A DNA stretch of 64,000 bases from Bacteriovorax sp037444575 (GCA_037444575.1 JBBIME010000004.1:405077-469076); one strand, 5' to 3'. Positions 51,949 through 62,173 are shown, counted from the stretch's first letter. The notes: generated by a model from the letters alone, not told the origin. Numbers and translations: made by a program.

Positions 51949-54900
51949 TTAAAATGATAATGTTGCTGCGTTTGCTATCTCGTCTTCATTCATTACGGCT
52001 TCATAGTTTCTGTATCTTGGAATACCAGATCCTGCTGGAATTAGGCGTCCCATGATAACGTTTTCTTTTAAGCCGCGAAGTGCATCGCTCTTTCCTTCAA
52101 GGGCTGCTTGAGTAAGAACTTTTGTAGTTTCTTGGAAAGATGCTGCTGAAATAAACGAGTCTGTCGTAAGAGATGCTTTCGTAATACCAAGAAGAAGTGG
52201 CATCGCTTCTACTGGTTTTTCTCCAGCTGCGATTAACTTTTCATTTACTTCCGCAAGTTCTCCACGAGTAACCGAATCTCCTGTTACATAAGTCGAATCT
52301 CCAGGGTTAAGAACTTCAACTTTTTTCAACATTTGACTCGCAATAACCTCAATGTGCTTATCATCGATTTTAACACCTTGAAGTCTATAAACTTCTTGGA
52401 TTTCATCAACGATATAACGAGCAAGGGCCTTAACACCAAGAACTCGAAGAATGTCATGTGGATTTGATGGTCCATCCATGATTGGCTCTCCAGCTCTAAT
52501 GTAGTCACCTTCGTTAACAACTACGTAGCGTCCTTTTGGAACTACATAAGTCATTGGATCAGAACCATCTTCTGGGCGAACGATAATTCTTCTATTTCCT
52601 CTTAACTCAGAACCAAACTCAATTGTTCCTGAGATATCAGAAATTTGAGCTGCATTTTGAGGTTTTCTAGCTTCAAAAAGTTCAGCAACGCGAGGAAGAC
52701 CTCCGGTAATATCCTTAGTCTTAGTCGTTTCACGTTGAACTTTAGAAATTGCTGTACCAGCATCAACCTTATCACCTTCTTGAACAATGATATTTGCTCC
52801 GACTTGAAGTCTGTAAGCTGCATATCTTTTTGTTCCAGGAACAAGAATTGGAGCTCCCGTTTCATCAACGATCACGATTCGTGGTTGAAGTGAAGGGTTC
52901 TTAGATTCAATTACAACTCTGTGAGATAGACCTGTAACCGCATCCACTTGCTCATTAACTGTAGATCCAACAATTAAATCTTCATATTTAACAGTACCAG
53001 AAACTTCAGTCATAACTGGAATAGCGAATGGATCCCATTCAAGTACTCTATCCCCAACTGAAACTTCCTGACCTTGTTTAAAGAACAATTTTGATCCGTA
53101 AACAACTGGGTATCTTTCTTTTTCGGCACCGCGAGCGTCTTTTACAACAAGCTCACCGTTTTTGTTCATAACAATAGTAACGCCTTCGCTATTTGTAACT
53201 GATACAACGTTTTCAAGGTGGATAACACCGGCAGTACGTACTTCTGTTTTATTAACTTGAGCACCTGCTGTTGCTGTTCCCCCAACGTGGAATGTTCTCA
53301 TCGTAAGCTGTGTACCTGGCTCCCCAATTGACTGAGCAGCAATTACCCCAACAGTTTCACCGATTGAAACAAGTTTACCGCGAGCAAGGTCGCGTCCAAA
53401 ACAGTATGCACAGAAACCGTGTCTTTCTTTACAAGTTAGAACTGATCTAACTTTAATTTGATCGATTTCTTGATCTTTAAGAACTTTTAAATCTTTTTCG
53501 ATGAGCATGTGGTTTCTTGGAAGAACTTCCACACCTTCAGCGTTAACGATTGCTTGAGCAGTTACACGACCCATTGCTCTTTCAGCAACGTGTTCTACAA
53601 CTTCTCCAGCTTCAATTCTTGAAGTAAGAGTAATACCATCAGTAGCACCACAATCAGTTGTGCGGATGATACCATCTTGAGCAACATCAACTAGACGACG
53701 AGTTAAATAACCTGAGTTAGCTGTTTTAAGAGCTGTATCGGCTAGCCCCTTACGAGCACCGTGAGTAGATGTAAAGTACTCTAGTACTGATAGACCTTCA
53801 CGGAAGTTAGAAGTAATCGGAGTTTCAATGATCTCCCCTGACGGTTTCGCCATCAGACCTCTCATCCCTCCCAACTGTCTAATCTGTTGAGTAGAACCGC
53901 GGGCTCCAGAGTTGGCCATCATGTATAGAGAGTTAAATGAAGGAGCACTCATAGTTTCTTTACCATCTTCGCTGGTAAAAGTTTGAGTTGAAATTCTCTC
54001 GATTACGAACTTAGTAAGTCTTTCGTTTGTTTGTGCCCAAACGTCGACGATCTTGTTGTAACGTTCACCATCAGTAATAGAACCTTCGTTATACTCTTCT
54101 GTGATTTTTACAACTTCTTTATGAGCTTCACCTAGAATCGCTGGCTTTTCAGCTGGGATTGTCATGTCATGAACGTTAATTGAGATACCCGCTTTTGTCG
54201 CGTATTCGTATCCTAGTCTCATGATAGCGTCAGCTAGCATAACAGTTTCTTTCTCAGTTCCCACACGGTAAGCGTGGTCGATTAGTTTCCCAAGTTCTTT
54301 CTTACCTAAGATTTGGTTAATATCTGAATATTTCAAACAACGAGGAACCGCATCCCAAACGAATGTTCTACCAACAGTTGTTTCAATCATCGCGCCGTCG
54401 ATACGAACTTTGATTGGTGCTTGAAGGTGAAGGTTACCTGAGTGGTAAGCGAACTGAGCTTCTTCTTTCGAAGCGAATACTTTGTTATATCCACGAGCGT
54501 ATGGACGAATTCTTGTCATGTAGTAAAGACCAAGAACGATATCCTGAGAAGGAACGATAATTGGTGTTCCGTCTTTTGGAGAAAGAATATTGTTTGTCGA
54601 CATTGCTAGAATACGACATTCAACTTGAGCTTCAATTGAAAGAGGAACGTGAACGGCCATCTGGTCACCGTCGAAGTCAGCGTTGAAAGCTGTACACACG
54701 AGAGGGTGAAGTTGGATCGCTTTACCTTCAATCAAGATAGGCTCAAAAGCTTGAATACCAAGTCTGTGTAGAGTTGGAGCTCTGTTTAGTAGAACTGGAT
54801 GCTCTTGAACAGCTTCTTCTAGGATATCCCAAACTTCCTGCTTTTGTTGGTCGACCATCTTTTTAGCAACTTTAATAGTTGTACAGTGACCTTTTTCAAT

Positions 54901-56064
54901 TAGCTTGTTGTAAATGAATGGTTTGAAAAGTTCTAGGGCCATCAATTTTGGAAGACCACATTGGTGAAGTCTTAGTGATGGACCAACAACGATAACCGAA
55001 CGACCAGAGTAGTCTACACGTTTACCAAGTAGGTTTTGTCTGAAACGTCCTTGCTTACCTTTTAGCATGTCTGAAAGTGATCTAAGTGGACGCTTGTTAG
55101 CCCCTGTGAAAACTTTTCCACGACGGCCGTTATCAAATAGAGCATCGACTGCTTCTTGAAGCATTCTCTTCTCGTTTCTGATGATGATTTCAGGAGCGTT
55201 AAGTTCTTTTAATCTTCTTAAACGGTTATTTCTGTTGATTACACGGCGGTAAAGATCGTTAAGATCTGAAGTCGCGAATCTTCCAGCCTCTAGTGGAACT
55301 AGTGGACGTAGATCTGGTGGAAGAACAGGAATAACATCCATCATAAACCATTCAGGCTTATTTTCAGACTTAAGGATTGATTCAACAACTTTAAGTCTTT
55401 TGATGATTTTCGCGCGAGCCATTTCTGTTGTTGCAGCTGCAAGACCGCGGCGAAGTTCCTTGTTTTCGATATCAAGGTCTAACTTTCTTAGAAGTTCTTT
55501 AATTGTTTGACCGCCCATTCCGGCTTCAAACTCAATTCCTTGCTCTTTTAATTCTTGGTATTGTTGTTCAGAAATTACGCGACCAACTTCAAGCCCACCA
55601 TCAACATTATTAGTAGCTGAAGAAGTTACAACGTAAGCTTCATAGTAAAGAACTCTTTCAAGTTCTTTTAGAGTAAGGTCAAGAAGAGCTCCCAAACGAG
55701 ATGGAAGTGATCTTAAGAACCAGATGTGTGCTACGGGAGCAGCAAGTTCAATGTGACCTTGTCTTTCACGTCTAACTTTCGAAAGAGTTACTTCAACACC
55801 ACACTTTTCACACACAACTCCACGGTGCTTCATTCTTTTATATTTACCGCAAATACATTCATAATCTTTGATTGGTCCAAAGATTTTTGCACAGAAAAGA
55901 CCATCTCTTTCTGGTTTGAATGTACGGTAGTTAATCGTCTCTGGTTTTTTAACTTCACCAAAAGACCATTCTCTAATTGTATCTGGAGATGCCATTCTAA
56001 TAGAAACGGCTTCTACACTTATTGGATCTTTAGGTTTATCAAAAAAGTTCAACAAGTCTTTCAT
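51949..56064 (-). CDS. rpoC: RNA polymerase beta' subunit
   Basis: The 1371-residue protein has the N-terminal zinc ribbon (C70, C72, C85, C88), the bridge and clamp regions, and the catalytic motif NADFDGD at 461-467 whose three Asp bind the active-site magnesium. MRTFHVGGTA marks the trigger-loop region. A second Cys cluster (CKERHGFCAYCFGRD) is also present. It follows rpoB by 88 nt with a GC-rich hairpin between. AAGGA precedes the ATG. Confidence 0.99.
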   Translation of the reverse strand: MKDLLNFFDKPKDPISVEAVSIRMASPDTIREWSFGEVKKPETINYRTFKPERDGLFCAKIFGPIKDYECICGKYKRMKHRGVVCEKCGVEVTLSKVRRERQGHIELAAPVAHIWFLRSLPSRLGALLDLTLKELERVLYYEAYVVTSSATNNVDGGLEVGRVISEQQYQELKEQGIEFEAGMGGQTIKELLRKLDLDIENKELRRGLAAATTEMARAKIIKRLKVVESILKSENKPEWFMMDVIPVLPPDLRPLVPLEAGRFATSDLNDLYRRVINRNNRLRRLKELNAPEIIIRNEKRMLQEAVDALFDNGRRGKVFTGANKRPLRSLSDMLKGKQGRFRQNLLGKRVDYSGRSVIVVGPSLRLHQCGLPKLMALELFKPFIYNKLIEKGHCTTIKVAKKMVDQQKQEVWDILEEAVQEHPVLLNRAPTLHRLGIQAFEPILIEGKAIQLHPLVCTAFNADFDGDQMAVHVPLSIEAQVECRILAMSTNNILSPKDGTPIIVPSQDIVLGLYYMTRIRPYARGYNKVFASKEEAQFAYHSGNLHLQAPIKVRIDGAMIETTVGRTFVWDAVPRCLKYSDINQILGKKELGKLIDHAYRVGTEKETVMLADAIMRLGYEYATKAGISINVHDMTIPAEKPAILGEAHKEVVKITEEYNEGSITDGERYNKIVDVWAQTNERLTKFVIERISTQTFTSEDGKETMSAPSFNSLYMMANSGARGSTQQIRQLGGMRGLMAKPSGEIIETPITSNFREGLSVLEYFTSTHGARKGLADTALKTANSGYLTRRLVDVAQDGIIRTTDCGATDGITLTSRIEAGEVVEHVAERAMGRVTAQAIVNAEGVEVLPRNHMLIEKDLKVLKDQEIDQIKVRSVLTCKERHGFCAYCFGRDLARGKLVSIGETVGVIAAQSIGEPGTQLTMRTFHVGGTATAGAQVNKTEVRTAGVIHLENVVSVTNSEGVTIVMNKNGELVVKDARGAEKERYPVVYGSKLFFKQGQEVSVGDRVLEWDPFAIPVMTEVSGTVKYEDLIVGSTVNEQVDAVTGLSHRVVIESKNPSLQPRIVIVDETGAPILVPGTKRYAAYRLQVGANIIVQEGDKVDAGTAISKVQRETTKTKDITGGLPRVAELFEARKPQNAAQISDISGTIEFGSELRGNRRIIVRPEDGSDPMTYVVPKGRYVVVNEGDYIRAGEPIMDGPSNPHDILRVLGVKALARYIVDEIQEVYRLQGVKIDDKHIEVIASQMLKKVEVLNPGDSTYVTGDSVTRGELAEVNEKLIAAGEKPVEAMPLLLGITKASLTTDSFISAASFQETTKVLTQAALEGKSDALRGLKENVIMGRLIPAGSGIPRYRNYEAVMNEDEIANAATLSF

Positions 56065-56122
56065 TTTATATTCCTTGTGAGATTTAAATTTTTATCAAGT
56101 AACAGCAAACAAACCACTTAAG

Positions 56123-56144
56123 CGTGAGCGCTTTCGCGCTCACG
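56123..56144 (-). other. GC-rich stable hairpin between rpoB and rpoC
   Basis: CGTGAGCGC (56123-56131) and GCGCTCACG (56136-56144) form a perfect 9-bp stem; on the minus strand the loop is GAAA, a stable tetraloop. No T tract follows, so it is not a terminator. Its GC content stands out in this AT-rich region. A role in mRNA processing or stability of the rpoBC message is likely but unproven. Confidence 0.7.
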
Positions 56145-56152
56145 GCAACCTA

Positions 56153-59100
56153 CTAGCTAAATGTAGATTCTTCTTCTGTGTTTTCTTCAAGTTTAATATC
56201 CAAGCAAAGCGCTTGAAGCTCTCTAATGAGAACGTTAAACGACTCTGGTAATCCTGGTTCAAGAACTTGTTCACCTTTAACGATCGATTCATACATTCTT
56301 GTACGTCCGATTACATCATCAGATTTTACAGTTAAGAATTCTTGTAGAGTATAAGCAGCACCATATGCTTCAAGGGCCCAAACTTCCATCTCCCCAAGTC
56401 TTTGTCCCCCGAACTGAGCTTTACCACCAAGTGGTTGCTGAGTTACTAGAGAGTAAGGCCCAGTAGAACGAGCGTGGATCTTTTCATCAACAAGGTGGTG
56501 AAGTTTCAACATGTACATTGCACCAACGGTTACGTCTTCAGAGAATACGTCCCCAGTTTTTCCATCGAACAATGTTGTTTTCCCAGACTTATCTAAATCT
56601 CCAAGTTCAAGCATTTCTCTGATGTCATCTTCTGAAGCACCATCAAAAACACTTGTAGAGAAGCGAACACCTAGTGAAAGTTGTTCAGCTACTTCAATAA
56701 CTCTTTCATCTGTTGCTTTCTTCAACCATTCTTTAACGGCTTCAGTTTTATAGATTTTATAGATGTAGTCTTTTAGCTCACTAACTTTTGCATTTTCTTC
56801 CATCATGGTCTTGATTTTTTCACCAAGTCCGCGTCCAGCCCATCCAAGGTGTAGCTCAAGCAACTGACCAATGTTCATACGTGAAGGAACCCCTAGTGGA
56901 TTCAATACGATTTCTACTGGTGTACCGTCAGCTAGGAAAGGCATATCTTCAGCTGGAACAACATTAGAGATAACCCCTTTGTTTCCGTGACGACCGGCCA
57001 TTTTATCACCTGGTTGTAGCTTTCTCTTGATTGCTACATAGACCATAACTTTTTTAATTACACCTGGTGGAAGTTCATCACCTTTGTGTAATTTTGCAAT
57101 TTCTTCATTAGCTTTCTGACGAACTCTAGTGATTCTATTTCTTACGTCAGCGAAGTACTCAGAAAGTTTTTCTTCAAGAGCTGCTTCAAGAGGTAAGTAA
57201 CCGATAAGCTCGAAAGGAATTGAAGCTAGGATTTCGCCAGAAATCGCAACACCTTTTCCTAGAAGCTCAGTTGTACCGTCTTCTGAAATAAGTTTATCTG
57301 TCGTTTTAGCACCCTTAAACATTTCAGCGATTTTTTGAATTGCTGAAGTCTGGATAGCTTTAATCTCGATTCTTTCGTCACGACGGATTAGTGTCGTTTC
57401 GTGATCGATGATTTCTTTTGAACGAGCGTCTAGTTCAACACCTTCTCTTGTGTAAACTTTAGCGTCGATTACAGTTCCGCGAACTGATGAAGGAACGCGA
57501 AGTGAAGTATCTTTAACATCTCCAGCCTTGTCTCCGAAGATTGCTTTAAGAAGTTTTTCTTCTGGAGAAAGCTGAGACTCACCTTTTGGAGTGATCTTAC
57601 CAACAAGGATATCCCCTGGCTTAATGATCGCACCAACGCGAATGATACCAGCTTCATCAAGATCTTTAAGAGCTTCTTCTGAAACGTTTGGAATATCGCG
57701 AGTGATTTCTTCTTTACCTAGTTTTGTATCGCGAGCTTCGATCTCAAAGCTTTCAATGTGAACTGAAGTAAATACGTCTCTTGCAAGAATGTTTTCATTG
57801 ATAAGGATCGAGTCCTCATAGTTGTATCCACCCCATGGCATAAACGCTACAAGAACGTTTTGACCAAGGGCCAAGTCACCTAAGTGAGTTGCTGGACCAT
57901 CAGCGATTACCATACCTTTAAGAACCATATCGCCTTCTTTTACGAGAGCTTTTTGGTTGTTACATGTATTTTGGTTTGTACGTTGATATTTTGTAAGTTT
58001 ATAAACATCAACTCCAGACTCGCCTTCTGAGAATTTATCTCTTTGAATTACGATTCTGTTTGAGTCTACGAAAATTACTCTTCCTGATTCTTTTGCATAA
58101 ACAATTGCACCAGAGTCACGAGCGATAATTTGCTCAACACCAGTTCCTACGATAGGAGCATCAGTTCTAACAACTGGCACTGCCTGTCTCATCATGTTCG
58201 ATCCCATAAGCGCACGGTTCGCATCGTCGTGCTCAAGGAATGGAATAAGAGATGTCGCAATCGAAATCATCTGAGTTGGAGAAACGTCCATTAGCTGAAC
58301 TTCATTCGCAGAAACGATTGTAAATTCCCCAGCAGAACGAGCTGCAATCTGGTCACCAACAATTTTCTTTCCATCGATGTATTTAGCATCAACCTGAGCA
58401 ATTACTTTTCCTTCCTCTTCGAAAGCTGAGAAGTACTTAGGTGGTTGGATTGTTCTATCTTCGTTAATGATTTGGTATGGAGTTTCAATGAATCCGTACT
58501 CAGATACGCGAGCGTAAGTAGCAAGCGATGTAATAAGACCAATGTTTGGTCCTTCTGGAGTTTCTACCGGACACATTCTTCCGTAGTGAGTTCCGTGAAC
58601 GTCGCGCACTTCAAACCCTGCTCTTTCTCTTGTTAAACCACCTGGCCCAAGAGCTGAAAGTCTTCTCTTGTGAGTAACTTCAGAAAGTGGGTTTGTTTGA
58701 TCCATGAATTGAGAAAGCTGAGAAGATCCAAAGAATTCTTTTACAGCAGCTGCTACTGGTTTTTGGTTAACAAGATCGTATGGCATCATTGTTTCAATTT
58801 CTTGAATTGCCATTCTTTCTTTAACAGCTCTTTCCATTCTTACTAGACCAACTCTGAATTGGTTTTCAAGAAGTTCACCAACAGCTCTTACACGACGGTT
58901 ACCAAGGTGGTCGATATCATCAACTTTACCTTTACCATTGTTAAGTTCTACTAGGTATTGAACTGTTGTAAGGATGTCTTGTCTTGTAAGAACAGTTTCT
59001 TCAACTGGAATATTCATTCCAAATTTATAGTTAATTTTCATACGACCAACTTTAGATAGGTCGTATTTGTCTTTATTGAAGAATAAATTTTCAAAAAGCT

Positions 59101-60283
59101 GGCTTGCAGCTTCAACCGTTGGAGGTTCACCTGGTCTTAGGCGTTCAAAAATTTTAATTAGAGCGTCTTCTTTCGTCTCTGTTTTATCGATAAGAAGAGT
59201 ATTTCTGATTTGATCACCGTAATTAATCATATCGATGTAAAGAACTTTAACCTCTTTAACACCAGCTTTGATTAAATCATGAATTTTAGATTCAGATAGA
59301 GCTTCGTTTGCTAAACAGATTACTTCACCTGTTTTTTCATTGAAGATATCTTCTGCTAAAACTTTTCCTACTACTTCATCTAATTCAGCTGGAAGCTCAG
59401 AAATTTTTGAATCTTCCATCTTCTTTACAGAAGCTTTTGTATATTTTTTTCCTTTTTTAACAATAGCAGATCCAGATTTTGGATCTAAAATGTCTGCACT
59501 TGCTCTTGTTCCAACCATAAGGTTGAAATCTAGTTTTCTAGAATATGAGCCATCTTTGTTAAACGTGATTTTTTCCATTTGGTAGAACTCATTCAAGAGT
59601 TCCGCTGTCGAGTATCCCATTGCTTTAAGTACAACAGACGCGTGAAGTTTTCTTTTTCTGTCGATACGAGCAAATAGAATATTTTTGTGATCAAATTCGA
59701 AATCTAGCCAAGATCCTCTATGAGGAATAATTCTCGCTGAATAAAGAAGTTTTCCTGAAGAATGCTTCTTTCCACTATCGTGTTCGAAAATAATACCCGG
59801 AGATCTGTGTAACTGAGAAACAATTACTCTCTCTGTCCCGTTATAAACAAATGACCCTGTTTCGGCCATAAGGGGAATGTTACCCAGATAAACTTCTTGT
59901 TCTTTTACAGAAGAAACTGTTCTTTGTTCAGCTCCGTCTCTGTCTACTGAAACGTCGAAGAAAACCAAACGAACAACAACCTTTAACGGAGCTTCGTAAG
60001 AGAGACCTCTTTGGCGGCATTCTTTAACTGTATATTTTGGCTCTTCAAGTGAGTAACTTACGAACTCAAGAGAGACCGTTTTGTTAAAGTCATAAATCGG
60101 GAAAACCGATTTAAAAACTTGTTGTAAACCTGAATCAATTCTCTTCGCTGGAGGTACATCCTTTTGAAGGAAATCTTCATAAGAGTTCACCTGCAACTTC
60201 ATAAGAGGAGGGGTATCAAGAACTACTGGAGTATTTGAGAAGGTTTTGCGAAACCATTCATTAGGTGAAAAAACCTGAGTCAT
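56153..60283 (-). CDS. rpoB: RNA polymerase beta subunit
   Basis: The 1376-residue protein spans all beta-subunit regions. The rifampicin pocket is FGSSQLSQFMDQTNPLSEVT, then HKRRLSALGPGG; the key residues matching Escherichia coli D516, H526 and S531 are kept (D528, H538, S543 here). The stretch VHGTHYGR has Gly at 564 where Escherichia coli has Pro552. The switch and flap regions and the C-terminal clamp (PLGGKAQFGGQRLGEMEVWA) are present. It lies 138 nt after rplL, with an attenuator in that gap. Confidence 0.99.
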   Translation of the reverse strand: MTQVFSPNEWFRKTFSNTPVVLDTPPLMKLQVNSYEDFLQKDVPPAKRIDSGLQQVFKSVFPIYDFNKTVSLEFVSYSLEEPKYTVKECRQRGLSYEAPLKVVVRLVFFDVSVDRDGAEQRTVSSVKEQEVYLGNIPLMAETGSFVYNGTERVIVSQLHRSPGIIFEHDSGKKHSSGKLLYSARIIPHRGSWLDFEFDHKNILFARIDRKRKLHASVVLKAMGYSTAELLNEFYQMEKITFNKDGSYSRKLDFNLMVGTRASADILDPKSGSAIVKKGKKYTKASVKKMEDSKISELPAELDEVVGKVLAEDIFNEKTGEVICLANEALSESKIHDLIKAGVKEVKVLYIDMINYGDQIRNTLLIDKTETKEDALIKIFERLRPGEPPTVEAASQLFENLFFNKDKYDLSKVGRMKINYKFGMNIPVEETVLTRQDILTTVQYLVELNNGKGKVDDIDHLGNRRVRAVGELLENQFRVGLVRMERAVKERMAIQEIETMMPYDLVNQKPVAAAVKEFFGSSQLSQFMDQTNPLSEVTHKRRLSALGPGGLTRERAGFEVRDVHGTHYGRMCPVETPEGPNIGLITSLATYARVSEYGFIETPYQIINEDRTIQPPKYFSAFEEEGKVIAQVDAKYIDGKKIVGDQIAARSAGEFTIVSANEVQLMDVSPTQMISIATSLIPFLEHDDANRALMGSNMMRQAVPVVRTDAPIVGTGVEQIIARDSGAIVYAKESGRVIFVDSNRIVIQRDKFSEGESGVDVYKLTKYQRTNQNTCNNQKALVKEGDMVLKGMVIADGPATHLGDLALGQNVLVAFMPWGGYNYEDSILINENILARDVFTSVHIESFEIEARDTKLGKEEITRDIPNVSEEALKDLDEAGIIRVGAIIKPGDILVGKITPKGESQLSPEEKLLKAIFGDKAGDVKDTSLRVPSSVRGTVIDAKVYTREGVELDARSKEIIDHETTLIRRDERIEIKAIQTSAIQKIAEMFKGAKTTDKLISEDGTTELLGKGVAISGEILASIPFELIGYLPLEAALEEKLSEYFADVRNRITRVRQKANEEIAKLHKGDELPPGVIKKVMVYVAIKRKLQPGDKMAGRHGNKGVISNVVPAEDMPFLADGTPVEIVLNPLGVPSRMNIGQLLELHLGWAGRGLGEKIKTMMEENAKVSELKDYIYKIYKTEAVKEWLKKATDERVIEVAEQLSLGVRFSTSVFDGASEDDIREMLELGDLDKSGKTTLFDGKTGDVFSEDVTVGAMYMLKLHHLVDEKIHARSTGPYSLVTQQPLGGKAQFGGQRLGEMEVWALEAYGAAYTLQEFLTVKSDDVIGRTRMYESIVKGEQVLEPGLPESFNVLIRELQALCLDIKLEENTEEESTFS

Positions 60284-60352
60284 CGCGGTCTCCTAGAGAA
60301 ATTCTTTAAGAAATATTCTTAGAATAAAATTATTAAAAAATCAAAACACAAA

Positions 60353-60389
60353 AAAGGCGTGAAGAGGACGTATCCTCTTACACACCTTT
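60353..60389 (-). terminator. Attenuator between rplL and rpoB
   Basis: On the minus strand AAAGGTGTG and CACGCCTTT form the lower stem (one G-U pair) and AAGAGGA with TCCTCTT the upper stem around a TACG loop, with one bulged T, followed by a T-rich tract. A partial terminator at this site is known in Escherichia coli, where it lowers rpoBC relative to the more abundant L7/L12; the same role is inferred here. Confidence 0.85.
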
Positions 60390-60421
60390 ATTTTAAAATT
60401 TAATTAAACGTAACCGTCAAA

Positions 60422-60790
60422 TTACTTAAGTTCAACCTTCGCTCCAGCAGCCTCAAGAGTTTTCTTGATTGCTTCAGCGTCAGCTTTAGAAATTCCTTCT
60501 TTTACCATTTTTGGTGCACCTTCAACTAGATCTTTAGCTTCTTTTAGTCCAAGACCAGTGATTGTACGGATTTCTTTAATTACGTTAATTTTCTTGTCTC
60601 CACCGTCTGCAAGAATAACTGTGAATTCAGTTTGTTCTTCAGCAGCAGCAGCTGGACCAGCAGCACCAGCAACAGCTACAGGAGCAGCTGATACACCGAA
60701 TTTTGTTTCAAGTTCTTTAACTAGGTTAGCTAGGTCAAGAACTGACATTTTAGAGATATGTTCAATTAGTTGTTCATTAGTTACGCTCAT
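60422..60790 (-). CDS. rplL: 50S ribosomal protein L7/L12
   Basis: This 122-residue protein has the N-terminal dimerisation helix (LIEHISKMSVLDLANLVKEL), an alanine-rich hinge near 35-52, and the C-terminal factor-binding domain TEFTVILADGGDKKINVIKE, ending in AAGAKVELK. Several dimers on L10 form the stalk that recruits EF-Tu and EF-G. It lies 35 nt after rplJ and before the rpoB attenuator. Confidence 0.98.
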   Translation of the reverse strand: MSVTNEQLIEHISKMSVLDLANLVKELETKFGVSAAPVAVAGAAGPAAAAEEQTEFTVILADGGDKKINVIKEIRTITGLGLKEAKDLVEGAPKMVKEGISKADAEAIKKTLEAAGAKVELK

Positions 60791-60825
60791 ATAAGTCTCC
60801 TTAAATAAAAATTAAAAAATTGTAA

Positions 60826-61326
60826 TTAAGCTAGTTCGCCTTTTTCTTTCTTTTCTTGGATTGCATACAATACTCTAGCAAAAGCAGAAACAGGTGCTAG
60901 GAAAGTCGCTAAAAGAGTTCCAAGCATTTGGTCTCTTGAAGGTAAATCCGCTAGTTGTTTTACTTGTGCCTTAGTAAGCATTTGTCCGTCTAAAATACCA
61001 CCTTTAAGATCAACAAGTTCAAGTGTTGCTCCGGCTTCTTTTAAACATTTTGCAGTTGCAGCTGGATCTTCAAACGCAAACGCAAGAGCGTGTGGGCCTG
61101 AAAGATTTGCAACTAAAGCTTCAGCAGATGTTCCCGCTGCAGCTTTTTTGAAAAGCGTGTTTCTTGTGACTACCATTTTTCCTTTTGAGTCACGAACAGC
61201 TTTTCTCACACTAACGGCATCATTTGAAGTGATACCAATTAGGTTTGTAAGAAAGATAGCTTTTGCATTTCCAATATCTTTTTTAAGATCTTGGATGATA
61301 GCTTCTTTCTCTGAACGATTAAGCAT
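60826..61326 (-). CDS. rplJ: 50S ribosomal protein L10
   Basis: The 166-residue protein has the rRNA-binding start RSEKEAIIQDLKKDIGNAKA, then KMVVTRNTLFKKA, and a C-terminal helix that carries L7/L12. The ribosome site GGAGG, 4 nt before the ATG, can pair with a CCTCC upstream, a likely basis for autoregulation by L10, as known in other bacteria. It lies 91 nt after rplA. Confidence 0.97.
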   Translation of the reverse strand: MLNRSEKEAIIQDLKKDIGNAKAIFLTNLIGITSNDAVSVRKAVRDSKGKMVVTRNTLFKKAAAGTSAEALVANLSGPHALAFAFEDPAATAKCLKEAGATLELVDLKGGILDGQMLTKAQVKQLADLPSRDQMLGTLLATFLAPVSAFARVLYAIQEKKEKGELA

Positions 61327-61330
61327 ATAT

Positions 61331-61351
61331 CCTCCTTTTTATTTCTGGAGG
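61331..61351 (-). promoter_or_regulatory. Hairpin hiding the rplJ ribosome site
   Basis: On the minus strand CCTCC (61347-61351) and GGAGG (61331-61335) flank an 11-nt A-rich loop, and the GGAGG is the rplJ ribosome site. The stem is only 5 bp but all G-C apart from one pair. It fits an L10-type leader that controls rplJ-rplL translation; an L10-binding kink-turn upstream was not verified. Confidence 0.4.
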
Positions 61352-61417
61352 GGGATTTCGGCAGGCTTTACTGTTAATTGCTTAACAAACCGACTTTCTT
61401 CAACCCTCTTTTCTCAA

Positions 61418-62119
61418 TTAAGCGATGTTTAGAGCTTCTACTGTATCAATTTTAATCCCTGGGCCCATAGTTGTACTAAGAGTAAGAGATTTAATATAAG
61501 TTCCTTTTGCACTAGCTGGCTTAGCTTTTACGATTGCAGAAACAATTGCATTGTAGTTTTGCTTTAATTGATCTGCAGTAAATGAACTTTTTCCAATTGG
61601 CACATGTACGATACCGGTTTTCTCAGTTCTATATTCAACCTTACCTGCTTTTTGTTCTTTAACAGCTCCAGCAACGTCAGTTGTTACAGTTCCAAGTTTT
61701 GGGTTTGGCATTAATCCACGTGGCCCAAGTAGACGAGCTACTTTACCAAGTTTACTCATCATATCTGGAGAAGCGATTACGCGGTCGAAATCTAACCATC
61801 CACCAGCAATTTTGTTAATGATGTCGTCACCACCAGCAAAATCTGCACCAGCAGCAGTTGCTTCATCAACTTTAACACCTGATGTGATCGCTACTACGCG
61901 AACTGTTTTACCTGTACCAGCTGGAAGAGCAAGAGCTCCTCTGATCATTTGGTCAGCATGTCTTGGATCAACTCCAAGTCTGAAAGCTAAATCAACTGTT
62001 TCGTCGAATTTAGCAGACTTGAGTTCTTTAGCTAATTTAATAGCTTCTTCAGAAGAGTAGAGTTTTGTCTTATCTACTTTTTTTGTGGCTTCAGAATAAC
62101 GTTTTGAAGCTTTTTTCAT
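61418..62119 (-). CDS. rplA: 50S ribosomal protein L1
   Basis: This 233-residue protein shows KFDETVDLAFRLGVDPRHAD, LLGPRGLMPNPKLGTVT and SFTADQLKQNYNAIVSAIVK, the L1 signatures. L1 forms the mobile stalk that helps deacylated tRNA leave the E site and in many bacteria represses its own rplK-rplA message. Length is typical. It lies 54 nt after rplK. Confidence 0.98.
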   Translation of the reverse strand: MKKASKRYSEATKKVDKTKLYSSEEAIKLAKELKSAKFDETVDLAFRLGVDPRHADQMIRGALALPAGTGKTVRVVAITSGVKVDEATAAGADFAGGDDIINKIAGGWLDFDRVIASPDMMSKLGKVARLLGPRGLMPNPKLGTVTTDVAGAVKEQKAGKVEYRTEKTGIVHVPIGKSSFTADQLKQNYNAIVSAIVKAKPASAKGTYIKSLTLSTTMGPGIKIDTVEALNIA

Positions 62120-62173
62120 GTTTCATCCTTTGCGGTCATGCGAATCTAGTGATTCTCCCGCTTAAACTGGTTA

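Noticed and set aside
55726..56121. 131-codon plus-strand open frame at the start of rpoC
   Set aside because: Antisense to a certain rpoC N-terminus and without ribosome site or family motif.
58592..58594. Rifampicin-resistance substitution in RpoB (Gly564)
   Set aside because: Alignment places it at Escherichia coli Pro552, outside the classic resistance clusters, and the residues matching D516, H526 and S531 are unchanged.
60465..60794. 109-codon plus-strand open frame over rplL
   Set aside because: Antisense shadow of rplL, whose alanine-rich hinge leaves few stops on the other strand.
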